The translations under genes were made by a program, and so were the position numbers. The notes under the pieces are model-generated. The model saw only the letters and a program-made list of their open reading frames with translations. It searched no databases and was not told where the DNA came from. Of a DNA stretch of 64,000 nucleotides, positions 7,852 to 16,637 are shown one piece after another; position 1 is the stretch's first letter, and every line of letters begins with the position of its first letter. The DNA is from Bradyrhizobium sp. AT1 (lineage in GTDB: Bacteria > Pseudomonadota > Alphaproteobacteria > Rhizobiales > Xanthobacteraceae), in contig NZ_JXDL01000001.1 in the NCBI RefSeq assembly GCF_001590795.1, positions 1,788,606 through 1,852,605 of the forward strand, read 5' to 3'.

Positions 7852-9222
7852 ATGCGCCTCGTGCTTCAGCTCGTCGCCCGTCTGCTGCTCATCGTGGCGC
7901 TTTGCCTCGGAGCCGCGACCGTATGGGCCACGTTCGACGCCTATCGCAGCGTCGACCGGGCAACCGCGGCCTCCGCGCAGCGGGTCGCGCAGGCCCTCCA
8001 GGCCTTGTACTGGCATGAGTTCTTGTTGCGCAGCAGCAGAACGCGCGAGCAGCTTCTGCCGGTTCCGGAATGGCGCACACTGGAGACGATGAAGCTGATT
8101 TCGCCGGGCGTGTGCGTCGAGTTCCAACCGGCCATCGCATTCGAAAAGCCGCTCTGCGGCCAGAGCGAGGGGCTGGGCAAGACACCGCCGCGCTGGTTCG
8201 CATCGATCGTGCCGATCTTCCTCGGCAGCCACGCCGAAGTGGTGCGGCCGGTCAGCCCCCGCGCCGCCTCGGCCGGCACCGTGGTTGCAACGCCGGACGC
8301 CGCAGCCGCGATCTCGCTCGCCTGGGAGTACATTCTCAACGTGATCGACGTCGCGTTGTTGATGGCGGCAGCGATCGCGCTGCTGGCATCGCTCGCGATC
8401 GCGCATGCGCTGGCCCCAGCGCGCACAATCGTGACCGCGCTGCAGCGCATGGCGCGCGGACAGTATCGCACCAAACTGCCACGCTTCCGTTCGATGGAGC
8501 TGGCGATGATCGGCAACGCCGTCGGCGAGCTCGGCACCCGCCTGGAGGAAGCCACCGAGCAGCGCGCCGCCCTGACGCGGCGCCTGATCGAGATCCGCGA
8601 CGACGAGCGCCGCGCCCTCGCCCGCGAGCTGCATGACGAATTCGGGCAGAATCTCTCCGCCATCCTCGCTTTCGCCAACACGATCGAGACGGCGAGCGCG
8701 AAGGGAAATGCCGACAACGGCGCCGCTCAGGATGCGCGCATGATCTCGCAGGCCACCCATCACCTGATGGCCTCGCTGCGTGATGCGCTGAAGCGCCTGC
8801 GCAATCCCCTGCCCGAGGAGCTCGGGCTCGAGGCGAGCCTCGTCAATCTCGTCGACAGCTGGCGCTCGCAGAGTGCGGCGCGGCCGACGATCCAGCTCGA
8901 CCTCAGGGGCGACCTCGCCGACATCAGCGGCCCGGCCGCCACCACCGCCTATCGCGTCGCACAGGAATGCCTGACCAACGCGCTGCGTCACGGCGCGGCG
9001 AGCGAGATCACCTTGCGCATCGAGCGGCGCGCGGGTGATGACGACGCGTTGCTGATCCGCGTCGAGGATGATGGCGGCGGCGATGCGGAGCGCGTCGCGC
9101 AATCGGCCGGCTTCGGCCTCACCGGCATCCGCGAGCGCGTCAAGGCGGCCGGCGGATCGCTGTCGATCCTGCCTGCCCGTGGCGGCCTCAGCGTCGCCGC
9201 CACCATCCCGCTCGCCGCGTGA
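7852..9222 (+). CDS. sensor histidine kinase (HisKA_3 / NarL-type system)
   Basis: A 456-residue membrane sensor. One helix lies at about 5-25, then a periplasmic sensor segment containing two Cys (about residues 86 and 103), a second helix near 165-185, and a HAMP-like linker. The phosphoacceptor helix R-A-L-A-R-E-L-H-D-E-F-G-Q carries H261. The C-terminal ATPase has N-A-L-R-H, D-D-G-G-G and G-F-G-L-T-G-I-R-E-R motifs. The ATG at 7852 was chosen for its GAGGG ribosome-binding site. The partner regulator starts seven bases after the stop. The signal is unknown. Confidence 0.93.
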   Translation: MRLVLQLVARLLLIVALCLGAATVWATFDAYRSVDRATAASAQRVAQALQALYWHEFLLRSSRTREQLLPVPEWRTLETMKLISPGVCVEFQPAIAFEKPLCGQSEGLGKTPPRWFASIVPIFLGSHAEVVRPVSPRAASAGTVVATPDAAAAISLAWEYILNVIDVALLMAAAIALLASLAIAHALAPARTIVTALQRMARGQYRTKLPRFRSMELAMIGNAVGELGTRLEEATEQRAALTRRLIEIRDDERRALARELHDEFGQNLSAILAFANTIETASAKGNADNGAAQDARMISQATHHLMASLRDALKRLRNPLPEELGLEASLVNLVDSWRSQSAARPTIQLDLRGDLADISGPAATTAYRVAQECLTNALRHGAASEITLRIERRAGDDDALLIRVEDDGGGDAERVAQSAGFGLTGIRERVKAAGGSLSILPARGGLSVAATIPLAA

Positions 9223-9229
9223 GGCCGGC

Positions 9230-9880
9230 ATGAGCGAGGTGGCGGCAACAGGCATCTCCGTGCTGCTGGTCGACGACCATCCGATCGTCCGGCAAGGCTA
9301 CCGCCGCGTGCTGGAGAGCCAGGGCGACCTCCATGTCGTGGCGGAAGCGGACAATGCCGCAGACGCCTACGGCGCCTTCAAGGCGCATGACCCCGATGTC
9401 GTCCTGCTCGACATCTCGATGCCGGGCGCGAGCGGGCTGGAGGCGATCCGCAACATCCGCGCGCGCAGCCCGCGGGCGCGGATCCTCGTCTTCACCATGC
9501 ACAACGAGGCCGTGCTGGTGAAAGCCGCCTTCAGCGCCGGCGCCAGCGGCTTCGTCACCAAGAGCAGCGAGCCGTCCGCCGTGGTCGGCGCCATCCGCGC
9601 CGTCGCCCGTGGCGAGCGAGCCATGAGCGACGACATCGCCCACATCCTCGCCGAAGACAGCTTGTCCGCAGGATCAGTGCTGGATCATCTGGGCGAACGC
9701 GAGATCGAGATTTTGCGCCAGTTCGCCGGCGGTGCCACCACAGAGCAGATTGCGGCGCACCTCAACCTCAGTGTGAAGACGGTGCAGAACTATCACTACC
9801 TGATCAAGACAAAGACCGGCGCTCGCACCGATGCGCAGCTGGTGCGGCTCGCCGCGACGTGCGGGCTGACGAGGATTTAG
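9230..9880 (+). CDS. NarL/FixJ-type response regulator
   Basis: The 216-residue protein has a receiver domain with acidic pair D15/D16, phosphoacceptor D61 (V-V-L-L-D-I-S-M-P-G) and the conserved Lys in F-V-T-K. A C-terminal LuxR-type helix-turn-helix follows (E-R-E-I-E-I-L-R-Q-F-A-G-G then L-S-V-K-T-V-Q-N-Y-H). It is translated right behind the HisKA_3 kinase and is its obvious partner. The targets are unknown. Confidence 0.95.
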   Translation: MSEVAATGISVLLVDDHPIVRQGYRRVLESQGDLHVVAEADNAADAYGAFKAHDPDVVLLDISMPGASGLEAIRNIRARSPRARILVFTMHNEAVLVKAAFSAGASGFVTKSSEPSAVVGAIRAVARGERAMSDDIAHILAEDSLSAGSVLDHLGEREIEILRQFAGGATTEQIAAHLNLSVKTVQNYHYLIKTKTGARTDAQLVRLAATCGLTRI

Positions 9881-9992
9881 CAGCAGGACTGCCGCATTGC
9901 TTCGAATGGCGTGAAATTTCTCAATCTGCCGGGCTGATTGGAACAGAGCCTATTCCGTTCCGGTTAGCAGCAGAGCGAAGGAGTCAAAGGTC

Positions 9993-10289
9993 ATGAGTAA
10001 GGGTCATCACAAGGCAGTCGTCGCTCCCTCGATCATCACCGTAGGCGAGCTCATCGACGAACTCTGCCGCCTGCCGGATACCGCGATCGTCCATTTCCGC
10101 TGCTCCATGCTCGATCAGGAGCTGGCATTCGAGCGCCTTCGAAAGCGCTCAAAGGACGACGTCGAGATCGCGATCAATGTCTATCCGGAGGCTCCGCCGG
10201 TCGTACCCTCGTCCGACGGCACTTTCCGCACGCGATCGTCGTCGCCGTCGCTTGGCGATGGCGCCCTTCTTCACAAGGGGAGAGGTTGA
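9993..10289 (+). CDS. hypothetical protein (98 aa)
   Basis: The 98-residue product starts with a basic MSKGHHK segment. It then has a compact central part, VGELIDELCRLPDTAIVHF, that looks like an alpha/beta fold, and a Ser/Arg-rich tail that may be disordered. GAAGGAG precedes the ATG by 9 bases, which supports translation. It lies 112 bases after the response regulator in the same direction and could be a target or an independent gene. No family is recognised. Confidence 0.6.
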   Translation: MSKGHHKAVVAPSIITVGELIDELCRLPDTAIVHFRCSMLDQELAFERLRKRSKDDVEIAINVYPEAPPVVPSSDGTFRTRSSSPSLGDGALLHKGRG

Positions 10290-10321
10290 TCGGTCGCGGC
10301 GTATTGAACAGCGGCGGCGGC

Positions 10322-10909
10322 TTAGCAGGCTTTCAAGCCGCGCAGCAGCAGCGCGAGCGTCGCATCGACGCGGGCAGGAAGATCGGCATCCTTCCACTCG
10401 TCGGCATGGGCCGGATGGTGGAAGCGGCTGGTCGCATCGTAAATCGCGCGCGCGGTGGCCTTGACGTCGTCAATGGCGAAGACGCCCTGCGCCACACCGT
10501 CCGATAAAATAGCCACGACCTGGTCGGTCAGGGTGTCCTTGTGGCATTTGACAGCCGCGCAGGCCTCGCGCGCCAGGGTCAGATAAGTCTCGAACATCTC
10601 GGGGTCGTCGAGCACGCGCGACCGCTTGGCAGCGAACAGCGTCCGCAGCCATCGATCGAGCCTGTCCGCCGCCGGGCCCCGCTCCTCGGCGATCTGGCGG
10701 AGCGGCGCATCGATGCGGTCCAGCCAGCGTTTGGCAACGGCCTCGCGCAGCGAGGCCTTGCTCGGGAAATGGCGATAGACGCTGCCGTGGCTCACATCGA
10801 GTGCACGGGCAACGTCAACCACGGTGGCCTTGGCAAGTCCGAAACGCCTGAGCACATCCTCGGTGACTTCGAGGATCCGCTCCGGCGTCAAGACAACAGC
10901 TTCATTCAT
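10322..10909 (-). CDS. TetR family transcriptional regulator
   Basis: The 195-residue protein has an N-terminal TetR DNA-binding helix-turn-helix, A-T-V-V-D-V-A-R-A-L-D-V-S-H-G-S-V-Y-R-H-F-P-S-K, at about residues 28-51. The ligand-binding C-terminal domain begins near 60 and contains two Cys (about 140 and the final residue). The upstream region on its own strand holds a mini-ORF and two adjacent palindromes that may be its operator. It is convergent with the preceding hypothetical gene. The ligand is unknown. Confidence 0.92.
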   Translation of the reverse strand: MNEAVVLTPERILEVTEDVLRRFGLAKATVVDVARALDVSHGSVYRHFPSKASLREAVAKRWLDRIDAPLRQIAEERGPAADRLDRWLRTLFAAKRSRVLDDPEMFETYLTLAREACAAVKCHKDTLTDQVVAILSDGVAQGVFAIDDVKATARAIYDATSRFHHPAHADEWKDADLPARVDATLALLLRGLKAC

Positions 10910-11001
10910 GCCAGCACCATGTTCCCGTTGAGGGCTCAGTTACTCCGGCAGTAGGGCCGCTTCCGAAGCGCCCTGGCCGGTCGTTTCGGAAAGCCTATGC
11001 C

Positions 11002-11103
11002 TTAATGAGGCAGTTTTGCAGCCTGCGCCGCGATCTGGCGCGCGACCAGCAAATTGAGCCAATGCCCAATCACGCCGGTCAAATTGAGGATTTCGGTCGT
11101 CAT
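11002..11103 (-). CDS. candidate mini-ORF (33 aa) upstream of the TetR gene
   Basis: The ORF has an ATG with GGAG ten bases upstream and encodes 33 residues: M-T-T-E-I-L-N-L-T-G-V-I-G-H-W-L-N-L-L-V, then A-R-Q-I-A-A-Q-A-A-K-L-P-H. This gives a hydrophobic, probably membrane-associated amphipathic helix. It is on the same strand as the TetR gene 93 bases downstream and would sit in the same transcript. It could be a leader peptide or a small membrane protein. Chance ORFs of this length are common, so confidence is limited. Confidence 0.35.
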   Translation of the reverse strand: MTTEILNLTGVIGHWLNLLVARQIAAQAAKLPH

Positions 11104-11469
11104 CGTCTTAAGTCTCCATTCGTCCGCGGGTCCCCGTTCTTCAATCCGCCTTCCGATCCGCTTTCGGATGTCAGGCTTTCCGGGGCTTGTCGCGGGACGC
11201 CCAATCGGAGCGTCCGGGAACGGATATACACGTCCCGCTGACAGATTTCAATATCTGTCAGTCAATGATCCGTGATTGACAGTTAATATTAGAGGCCGGC
11301 GCCGCCCCTCCCCGGCAACCAGCCCGGTGGATAGCTCGGCGATCCCCCTCTGCTGCGGCCCAGACCGTTTGTTTCGCCCTGCCTGCTCTGTTAAATCACG
11401 GCGTAAAAAGCATTTTGGCCGGCGCTTGCCGCTTTGCGGACCCGCCCGCCCACCTTCCTGGAGCCGCCA
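11104..11469. other. long intergenic region upstream of purB
   Basis: The 366 bases between the mini-ORF and purB hold no supported gene. The centre is AT-richer than its surroundings and contains two adjacent palindromes (11238-11280). No riboswitch was recognised ahead of purB, and the last 150 bases before purB show no stem-loop of note. Confidence 0.5.
11238..11280. promoter_or_regulatory. two adjacent palindromes, candidate repressor operator
   Basis: The first palindrome is CTGACAGAT, a 6-base spacer, then ATCTGTCAG (11238-11261), with perfect 9-base arms. Its last base begins the second, GTCAAT, 8 bases, ATTGAC (11261-11280). Size and symmetry fit a dimeric helix-turn-helix repressor such as the TetR encoded 330 bases away on the minus strand. 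Which gene it controls (mini-ORF/TetR or purB) cannot be told from sequence. Confidence 0.5.
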
Positions 11470-12777
<1,308 letters not shown>

Positions 12778-12787
12778 GCACAGGTTC

Positions 12788-12871
12788 GTAGCCCGGATGG
12801 AGCGCAGCGCAATCCGGGATTCCTTCCACGCGGCACGAGCCCCGGATTGCGCTGCGCTCCATCCGGGCTAC
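12788..12871. repeat. palindromic repeat, GTAGCCCGGATGGAGCG family, perfect copy
   Basis: It is an inverted repeat with perfect 31-base arms (12788-12818 and 12841-12871) around a 22-base loop. It lies between the convergent ends of purB and an exported-protein gene. Related copies occur at 28737, 39671 and 47587. The layout is that of a REP/BIME-like element and it may act as a bidirectional terminator or RNA stabiliser. Confidence 0.9.
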
Positions 12872-12893
12872 GCCACCGCCGCGGAACGACGAG

Positions 12894-13388
12894 CTACAGC
12901 CGCTTCTGCAGCCATTTGATGAGGGCCGGGCTGCCGACGGCGGCGGTGCTGAAGCTGCACATGTTGCCATCGACATAGCCGGCGCGGCCGCGCCCCTGCA
13001 CATAGCGCTTGCTGAAGAAGATCGTGTGCAGCTTGTTGCCGGCCTCATCGAGGAAAACGAGCTGCCAGCGCAAATCGGGCTGATAAGACAACGGTACCGG
13101 CGCCAGCGCCTTGACGGCTGCCGCCAGTTCGGTCGCCTCGCCCGCGGTCAGGACCAGCGTCTTGCGTTCACTCGCATAGCTCGCAAAATGCTCCGGCGAG
13201 ATCGGAATGCCGGCAAGCAGGCGATCGGAGATCTTTAGAAGATCGATCCGCTTGATCTGACCGGCCTGGATCTTCTGACTGACCGATGCGATCGCGACCG
13301 CTGCGGAGCTGACACCGCAGGCGACGGCCGGGCTGACCATAATCCAGAGACAGCCCGCCAGCAGGAGAATATCGCGTCCGAACTTCAT
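12894..13388 (-). CDS. exported hypothetical protein
   Basis: The product is about 164 residues. It has a clear signal peptide (M-K-F-G-R-D then ILLLAGCLWIMVSPAVA) that may be cleaved before the Cys, so it could be a periplasmic protein or a lipoprotein-like one. The mature part is mixed alpha/beta, with SPEHFASYASERKTLVLTAGE and a C-terminal AALIKWLQ-like helix. The ATG at 13388 was chosen over one eight codons upstream because the signal peptide begins there. No family is recognised. Confidence 0.7.
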   Translation of the reverse strand: MKFGRDILLLAGCLWIMVSPAVACGVSSAAVAIASVSQKIQAGQIKRIDLLKISDRLLAGIPISPEHFASYASERKTLVLTAGEATELAAAVKALAPVPLSYQPDLRWQLVFLDEAGNKLHTIFFSKRYVQGRGRAGYVDGNMCSFSTAAVGSPALIKWLQKRL

Positions 13389-13538
13389 CGCCTGCCCTCG
13401 TCCCCGGCGCATCGCTGCCTCACCTTATAGCCACCGAACGGGGCGACGAAAGCCCGGCGACCATTTGCGGACTGCCAAGCCGCGGAGTACGCTTCCGACC
13501 CATCGCCCCTGCGAACACAGAAGAAACGGACCCACCCC

Positions 13539-14711
13539 ATGCCCATCGTCAACCGCGTTGCCGCCCTCTCCGACGAAATGGCCGCCTGGCGCCATGACTT
13601 CCATGAGAACCCTGAGTTGCTCTACGAGGTCCACCGCACCGCCGGCATCGTCGCCGATCGCTTGCGCGAGTTCGGCTGCGACGAGGTGGTGACCGGCATC
13701 GGCCGCACCGGCGTCGTCGGCGTGATCCGCGGCCGCAAATCGGCTTCCGGCAAGACCATTGGCCTTCGCGCCGACATGGACGCTCTGCCGATCATGGAAA
13801 CCTCGGGCGTGCCTTATGCCTCGAAGGTCCCCGGCAAGATGCACGCCTGCGGTCATGACGGCCACACCGCGATGCTGCTCGGCGCGGCCAAATATCTCAC
13901 CGAGACGCGCAATTTCGACGGCACCGCGATCATGATCTTCCAGCCAGCCGAGGAAGGCGGCGGCGGCGGCAAGGCCATGGTCGAGGACGGGCTGATGACG
14001 CGCTGGAACATCCAGGAAGTCTACGGCATGCACAACATGCCGGGCCTGCCGGAAGGCCATTTCGCCACCACACCCGGCGCGATGCTCGCCTCCTCCGACA
14101 ACATCCAGATCACGGTCCACGGCAAGGGCGGTCACGCCGGCGCGGGTCCGCACAAATCCGTCGACAGCGTGCTGATCGGCTCGCAGATCGTCAATGCGCT
14201 GCAATCGATCGTCGCGCGCAACGTCGATCCGCTGAAGTCGGCGGTCATCTCGATCACGCAGTTCCACTCCGGCACGGCCTTCAACATTATCCCTGAAATC
14301 GCCGAGCTCGGCGGCACCGTTCGCACGCTCGATCCCGAGGTGCGCGATCTCGTCGAGCGCCGCATCGGCGAAGTCGCCGACAGCGTCGCGCGCGCCTATG
14401 GCGGCTCGGCCGAGACGAAATACTCGCGGATGTATCCGGTGACCATGAACCATGCGCGCGAGGCCGGCCTTGCCGCAGACGTCGCCCGCGACATCGTCGG
14501 CACTGAGCGCGTCAACGACAAGTTCATCCCGATGATGGGCGCCGAGGACTTCTCCTTCATGCTGGAGGCGCGTCCCGGCGCGATGGTGCTGGTCGGCATG
14601 GGCGACGGCAACGAATGCCATCACCCGGGCTACGTGTTCAACGACAACATCCTCGGCCACGGCGCGTCATTCTGGGCACGTCTGGTCGAAACGCGGATGC
14701 CGGCGGGTTAG
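13539..14711 (+). CDS. M20 family amidohydrolase (hippurate hydrolase-like)
   Basis: A 390-residue metal-dependent amidohydrolase of the M20D group, which cleaves N-acyl amino acids, hippurate or indole-3-acetyl conjugates. It shows L-R-A-D-M-D-A-L-P, the metal-binding M-H-A-C-G-H-D-G-H, F-Q-P-A-E-E-G, the dimerisation-domain motif G-K-G-G-H-A-G, and C-terminal M-G-A-E-D-F-S-F-M. There is no signal peptide, so it is cytoplasmic. It stands alone. The exact substrate cannot be read from sequence. Confidence 0.92.
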   Translation: MPIVNRVAALSDEMAAWRHDFHENPELLYEVHRTAGIVADRLREFGCDEVVTGIGRTGVVGVIRGRKSASGKTIGLRADMDALPIMETSGVPYASKVPGKMHACGHDGHTAMLLGAAKYLTETRNFDGTAIMIFQPAEEGGGGGKAMVEDGLMTRWNIQEVYGMHNMPGLPEGHFATTPGAMLASSDNIQITVHGKGGHAGAGPHKSVDSVLIGSQIVNALQSIVARNVDPLKSAVISITQFHSGTAFNIIPEIAELGGTVRTLDPEVRDLVERRIGEVADSVARAYGGSAETKYSRMYPVTMNHAREAGLAADVARDIVGTERVNDKFIPMMGAEDFSFMLEARPGAMVLVGMGDGNECHHPGYVFNDNILGHGASFWARLVETRMPAG

Positions 14712-14816
14712 GACAGGACGGAGGGTTCGCAGGCGCAATTCGCCACAGTTCGCGCACCGAGGTCAGAGGTAAGCCGCGTCGGCTACTCTACCCGGCGCGT
14801 TGCTGCGGACCGACCT

Positions 14817-16637
14817 TCAGGGGCATATCTCAGACTGCCCCACTCCGCCGGAGCTGAGATGACATCCCTTGCGAACGGGCCGGCACCCGGCTGCTGATGT
14901 ACACAAGATTTGCCCCGCGGCTTGCGGCTTGGTTGGCGCCGTCTCGGCGCTCTTCCGGCTCTCGTCCGGCGCCTTTGGAACTTGGCGCGCAACCGGCTTC
15001 TTGTCTTGGACCTTCTCGCATTCGTTGTCCTCGTTGATACGGTATCCGGCGCGGCACGTGATCTTGACGCAGGCATCTCCATCAGCCCTGAAGCCGCGCT
15101 CGCAGACCAGCGGACAAATGCGTCCGGGCTTAGCCTTCAGCGCGTCGAGCACGTCCACATTCGCAAGCTTCGCATCGAATTTGGTACCGGCGTACTTGTT
15201 GAACAACGCCAGCGAGCGTTGCGCCGTTTCGCTCCAGTCCCCGTTCGGCTCTGCTTTCATGCAGCCGACGCGGCGCAACTCGAGCTGAACCGATCTCGAC
15301 ACGTCGACCGCCAGCGGGGCGCTCGGCGGCGGCGACAGGCCAGCAACCTTCTTGCTCTCGGCCTCAACGGCCGGCCTGTCCGCCGACTGCTTCGCCGCAG
15401 CTTCAGCCGCCCCCTTCTCGATCGCCTGCTTCTCCGCGAGCGCCTTGGCAGCCGCGGCCTCCGCCGCCTTGCGGTCCCGTTCGGCCGCCTCGGCCTTCGC
15501 CAGCTCGATCTGCCTTTGCTTGTCCGCAGCGATCCGCGCGTCCTCGGCGGCCTTGGCAGCGGCCGCGGCCTTTTCCAGCTCCACCTTGTGGGCTCGTTCG
15601 GCGGCGAGCTTCACCTTCTCCTGCTCGGCCAGCCGGGCCTTTTCGGTTGCCGTCGCGCGCTCCTCCTCAGCCGCAATCTTCTTCAACTGCACGCGGGCGA
15701 GGTTGGCGTAGAAACCGTCCGGATAAGTCTGCAGGAAAGCTTCCCATGCCTCGCGCAGGCCGGCCTGAAGCGCAAGCTCATAGTCCCTGCGCACGCTGTC
15801 TTGCGGATTGGCCTGCGGCCCCGCGACAGCGGCCGGCTTCGCCGGCACCAGCGGCACGTCGTCGCCGCCGAGCGAGCCGTAGACATAGGGCTCCTGCCTG
15901 CCGCCAGTGTTCTTCAGGACGTCGTCCCGCACGAAGCCGAACGCCTTGCGCAGATCAAGCCCCGGCTTCGGCAGGTGCTCGACCAGTGCCATGGCGAACG
16001 GGCTGTTCCGGGAATCGCCGTCCGACGCCGTTGATCCCGCCTTGGCCGCGAACGCGATCATCGTGTTCGGACTGGTCGGCTCGACCTTGGCAAGCCCGCG
16101 CCCGATCGCGCGCGAGGCCACGGCGCGCCGCATCGTCTTCGCAAACGGATTGTCACGACACGCATCGAGAATGACGAGACGAAGCTGTTTGGCAGGCCCG
16201 ATGCTCACCAGCACGCGATCGATCGGCAACGCCTCGTCGTAGACGTCGGTGTCGGTCTCGAGCGCGGCATCGGTCGGGATCAGGTAGTTGGTGCCGTCCA
16301 CCTCCATGCCGTGGCCCGCATAGTAGATCACCGCGACATCGGCATCCCGGGTCCGTCCGCCGAATTCGCGCAGCGCCTTGCGCATCTCAGACGCGTTCAG
16401 GTCCTGCCTGATGTCGACCGAATCGAAGCCGGCTTTCCTCAACATGCCGCCGATCAAGCCGGCGTCGCTCGCCGGATTGGCCAGCTTCGGCACGCTCTTG
16501 TAGGCGGAATTGCCGAGCACGAGCGCGACGCGCTTGTCGGCGTACGCCGGGACGCAGCCGAACCATATCGCAAAAGCGCAGAAAACAATGAGCCTCAGCA
16601 CGACACTTTGGTGGTCCCGAACGCCATGATTTGCCAT
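14817..16637 (-). CDS. caspase family protein (downstream tandem copy)
   Basis: A 606-residue exported protein with a hydrophobic N-terminal segment (about 13-33) ending in A-Y-A-D. A caspase p20-like peptidase domain (about 34-275) carries the dyad H109 (Y-Y-A-G-H-G) and C160 (L-D-A-C-R-D-N-P). A long Ala/Glu/Lys-rich coiled coil (about 305-430) follows. The C-terminus contains Q-L-E-L-R-R-V-G-C, a peptidoglycan-binding-like segment, and a cluster of Cys. Its ATG overlaps the TGA of the upstream paralogue by one base (TGATG), so translation is coupled. A TTG one codon earlier is possible. It is closely similar to that neighbour throughout, pointing to a recent duplication. Confidence 0.9.
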   Translation of the reverse strand: MANHGVRDHQSVVLRLIVFCAFAIWFGCVPAYADKRVALVLGNSAYKSVPKLANPASDAGLIGGMLRKAGFDSVDIRQDLNASEMRKALREFGGRTRDADVAVIYYAGHGMEVDGTNYLIPTDAALETDTDVYDEALPIDRVLVSIGPAKQLRLVILDACRDNPFAKTMRRAVASRAIGRGLAKVEPTSPNTMIAFAAKAGSTASDGDSRNSPFAMALVEHLPKPGLDLRKAFGFVRDDVLKNTGGRQEPYVYGSLGGDDVPLVPAKPAAVAGPQANPQDSVRRDYELALQAGLREAWEAFLQTYPDGFYANLARVQLKKIAAEEERATATEKARLAEQEKVKLAAERAHKVELEKAAAAAKAAEDARIAADKQRQIELAKAEAAERDRKAAEAAAAKALAEKQAIEKGAAEAAAKQSADRPAVEAESKKVAGLSPPPSAPLAVDVSRSVQLELRRVGCMKAEPNGDWSETAQRSLALFNKYAGTKFDAKLANVDVLDALKAKPGRICPLVCERGFRADGDACVKITCRAGYRINEDNECEKVQDKKPVARQVPKAPDESRKSAETAPTKPQAAGQILCTSAAGCRPVRKGCHLSSGGVGQSEICP

